Shown here: in pieces, positions 62,387 through 64,000 of the stretch | Layout of the letters: every line of letters starts with the position of its first letter | Position numbering within the stretch: position 1 is the stretch's first letter | Source of the DNA: CAZGRP01 sp964527995 | GTDB lineage: Bacteria; Zhuqueibacterota; Zhuqueibacteria; Oceanimicrobiales; CAZGRP01 | Direction: 5' to 3' | Length of the DNA: 64,000 bases | NCBI GenBank assembly: GCA_964527995.1 | Contig: CAZGRP010000020.1 | Location: 3,896-67,895 of the forward strand | The notes under the pieces: generated by a model | The model's input: only the letters and a program-made list of their open reading frames with translations | Database searches by the model: none | What the model was told of the DNA's origin: nothing | Translations under genes and position numbers: made by a program

Positions 62387-64000
62387 TTGAAGATCAGCTA
62401 TCTGAACGGGCCTCGCCTGAAACGGGGAATCATTGCTGGAGCGCGGCGGGTCATTCAGATGCAAGAGGCCCTGAATAGCATCAATGTCTTTCCGGTGCCT
62501 GATAATGATACCGGCACCAATATGGCCCTCACCATGCAGAGCGTTGCCGAGGGTGTCATCGAATGCCGCGATCTGACGGTGGGCCGGGTCAGTCAGGCCG
62601 CCGCAGATTCGGCGCTGCTGGGTGCCAGGGGAAATTCAGGAGCGATCCTGGCGCAGTTTTTCCAGGGCCTGGCCGACGGCCTGCGTGATAAAGCCAGGGT
62701 GAAGGTGCAACATTTTGTGGACGCCGCCGGGCGTGCTGCAGATGCTGCCTACGAAGCGATCGCTCATCCTCAAGAGGGTACCATCCTGACTGTGATACGC
62801 GAGTGGGTTCAATATCTGCGCCGCGAGCGCCACGCGAGTGATTTTGCCGACCTGTTGCGGAACTCGATCCAGGTGGCCCGGGAGAGCCTTTCCCATACCC
62901 CCGAGAAGCTGCGTGTGCTTGCCGCGGCAGGGGTGGTCGACGCCGGCGCCGAAGGATTTGTGCACCTCTTGGAGGGGATCAACCATTTCATCGAGTCCGG
63001 CACCATCGAGCAATTCATGGGCACGCGCGAGGCGCCCCGCAGGGCGCATGTCCAGACGGCTCCCGAACAGCTACATTATCGATACTGCGCCGAATGTTTG
63101 CTGGAAGGTGACGGCATCAACCGGCTGGCCTTGCGCCGGGACCTTTCGGAGTGCGGCGGTTCTCTGATCGTTGCCGGATCCGATTCCAGGGTGCGCATCC
63201 ACATTCACACCAACGAGCCTCAGCTGGTGCTCGAACGGGCGCAGAAGTACGGAGCCGTCGTGAAGACCAAAGCAGACGATATGCGCCGTCAACACGAGCA
63301 GGCTCACAGCGGCGCCCCTCCGGTTACCATTGCCGTCGTCACCGACTCCTCCTGCGACCTTCCGCCGGAGTTCCTCATTCGCCACAACGTCCAGATGGTG
63401 CCGATTCAGGTGAGCTTTGGCTACGACCGCTATATCGACAAGATCACGCTGACGCCGAAGCAATTCTATCGACTCCTCGTGGAATCCCCGTATCACCCGA
63501 CGACTTCGCAGCCCGCTCCTGCAGATTTCTTGCGTATCTATGAGCAACTGGTGGGGCGATATGAACATGTGATTTCGGTCCACCTGAGCGGAAGTCTCAG
63601 CGGCACTTTGCAGGCTGCGGCCACGGCGGCGTCTCGGGTCCAGGGGATCGATATCCGGGTCGTGGATAGCAAGATGGCCAGCGTCGGCCTTGGTTTGATG
63701 GTCGCAGAAGCAGTGCGTGCAGTCGAAGAGGGATGTGGGATCGATGAGGTGGTTCGCCGGGTCGAGGAGGCCAGAAAGCAGACGAAACTTTACGTCGGCG
63801 TGGCGACGATGGAGTATCTTGTACGAGGCGGTCGCGTCAGCCGGACCCGCGGACGCCTGGCTACCCTGTTGGGCCTGAAGCCTATTCTAATGATCGATTG
63901 CGAAGGGCGCGTAGTGCCGGTAGCCAAAACGCGAGGCGGCGCGCAAGCCCAGAGAACCATCCTGGCTTTCATCCGGCGTGATGTTTTGCAGATGAGGAAG
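62387..64000 (+). CDS. DAK2-DegV fusion (FakA-FakB-like fatty acid kinase), incomplete at window end
   Basis: 538 residues visible; the frame is open to the window edge. Residues 1-200 are a DAK2 kinase domain with the ATP/metal loop PVPDNDTGTN (36-45, Asp39 and Asp41) and LGARGNSGAILAQ (about 83). A FakA-like middle domain follows (about 225-305, with IHIHTNEP). From residue 313 a DegV/FakB fatty-acid-binding domain begins VTIAVVTDSSCDLP, with TSQPAP and SGSLSGTLQ motifs. In Firmicutes FakA (kinase) and FakB (carrier) are separate proteins; here both are in one chain. TTG at 62387 with GGAG is chosen from family alignment; the ATG at 62366 is an alternative. Confidence 0.85.
   Translation, partial: MKISYLNGPRLKRGIIAGARRVIQMQEALNSINVFPVPDNDTGTNMALTMQSVAEGVIECRDLTVGRVSQAAADSALLGARGNSGAILAQFFQGLADGLRDKARVKVQHFVDAAGRAADAAYEAIAHPQEGTILTVIREWVQYLRRERHASDFADLLRNSIQVARESLSHTPEKLRVLAAAGVVDAGAEGFVHLLEGINHFIESGTIEQFMGTREAPRRAHVQTAPEQLHYRYCAECLLEGDGINRLALRRDLSECGGSLIVAGSDSRVRIHIHTNEPQLVLERAQKYGAVVKTKADDMRRQHEQAHSGAPPVTIAVVTDSSCDLPPEFLIRHNVQMVPIQVSFGYDRYIDKITLTPKQFYRLLVESPYHPTTSQPAPADFLRIYEQLVGRYEHVISVHLSGSLSGTLQAAATAASRVQGIDIRVVDSKMASVGLGLMVAEAVRAVEEGCGIDEVVRRVEEARKQTKLYVGVATMEYLVRGGRVSRTRGRLATLLGLKPILMIDCEGRVVPVAKTRGGAQAQRTILAFIRRDVLQMRK

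Noticed and set aside
63151..63543. Possible frameshift in the DAK2-DegV gene suggested by an overlapping plus-strand frame
   Set aside because: Codon-by-codon reading shows that the DAK2, middle and DegV parts are in one unbroken frame; the other frame is a shadow.

Overview
The window is about 60% GC and reads as a metagenome-assembled chromosome segment from an FCB-group bacterium, in the broad neighbourhood of candidate phyla such as KSB1, Calditrichota or Zixibacteria (inference). Supporting signs are a secreted amidase with the FQNYPNPF motif and a C-terminal sorting-type domain, TonB_C domains fused to an M56 peptidase, sigma/anti-sigma plus HEAT-repeat operons, many SpII lipoproteins and Gram-negative envelope genes. 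Promoters combine a TTGAC -35 with a TAnnTT -10, which looks half way between the sigma70 and Bacteroidota patterns. Two 100-N scaffold gaps (32325-32424 and 51267-51366) confirm a draft assembly. I found no rRNA, tRNA, CRISPR, phage or IS element.

Layout. 1-2.8 kb: BlaI repressor with a palindromic operator and an M56/TonB antirepressor. 2.9-8.7 kb: PQQ-propeller lipoprotein, radical SAM protein, AlkD-like glycosylase and heparinase-like lyase. 8.9-15 kb: ECF sigma, zinc anti-sigma, three exported HEAT-repeat proteins and TonB, closed by a terminator. 15-18 kb: M20 peptidase, MarR, double-CDGSH protein and YceI, with a terminator. 18.2-28.8 kb: two facing envelope-transport clusters. One (minus strand) has a MacA-like adaptor and two MacB-like permeases; the other (plus strand) has a LolA-like protein, three FtsX permeases, one LolD-like ATPase and a beta-barrel protein. 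28.9-34.4 kb: threonine dehydratase, DUF885 protein, MaoC (cut by a gap), YkgJ and fumarase. 34.7-40.2 kb: amidase, TolB-like propeller, thioesterase and an unknown exported protein.

39.0-51.2 kb is almost entirely minus strand: diheme mini-cytochrome, folE, UPF0173 hydrolase, dapF, family-9 glycosyltransferase, DUF488, RmlC-like epimerase, SDR, M28 peptidase, penicillin acylase, NrfD, mobA. 51.7-64 kb is plus strand: membrane protein, serB, Fsr-type MFS, selA, CIRCE-controlled groES-groEL, a Cys-rich membrane protein, a FAD oxidoreductase fused to a NapH-like Fe-S membrane module with its FAD-site motif displaced to the N-terminus, and a FakA-FakB (DAK2-DegV) fusion that runs off the end.

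The best candidates for something new are the permuted oxidoreductase fusion (59773-62088), the two transport clusters with five permeases and a single ATPase, the promoter grammar including a leaderless serB, and a set of sentence-like intergenic repeats, one copy of which apparently broke the assembly at a 55-bp overlap.
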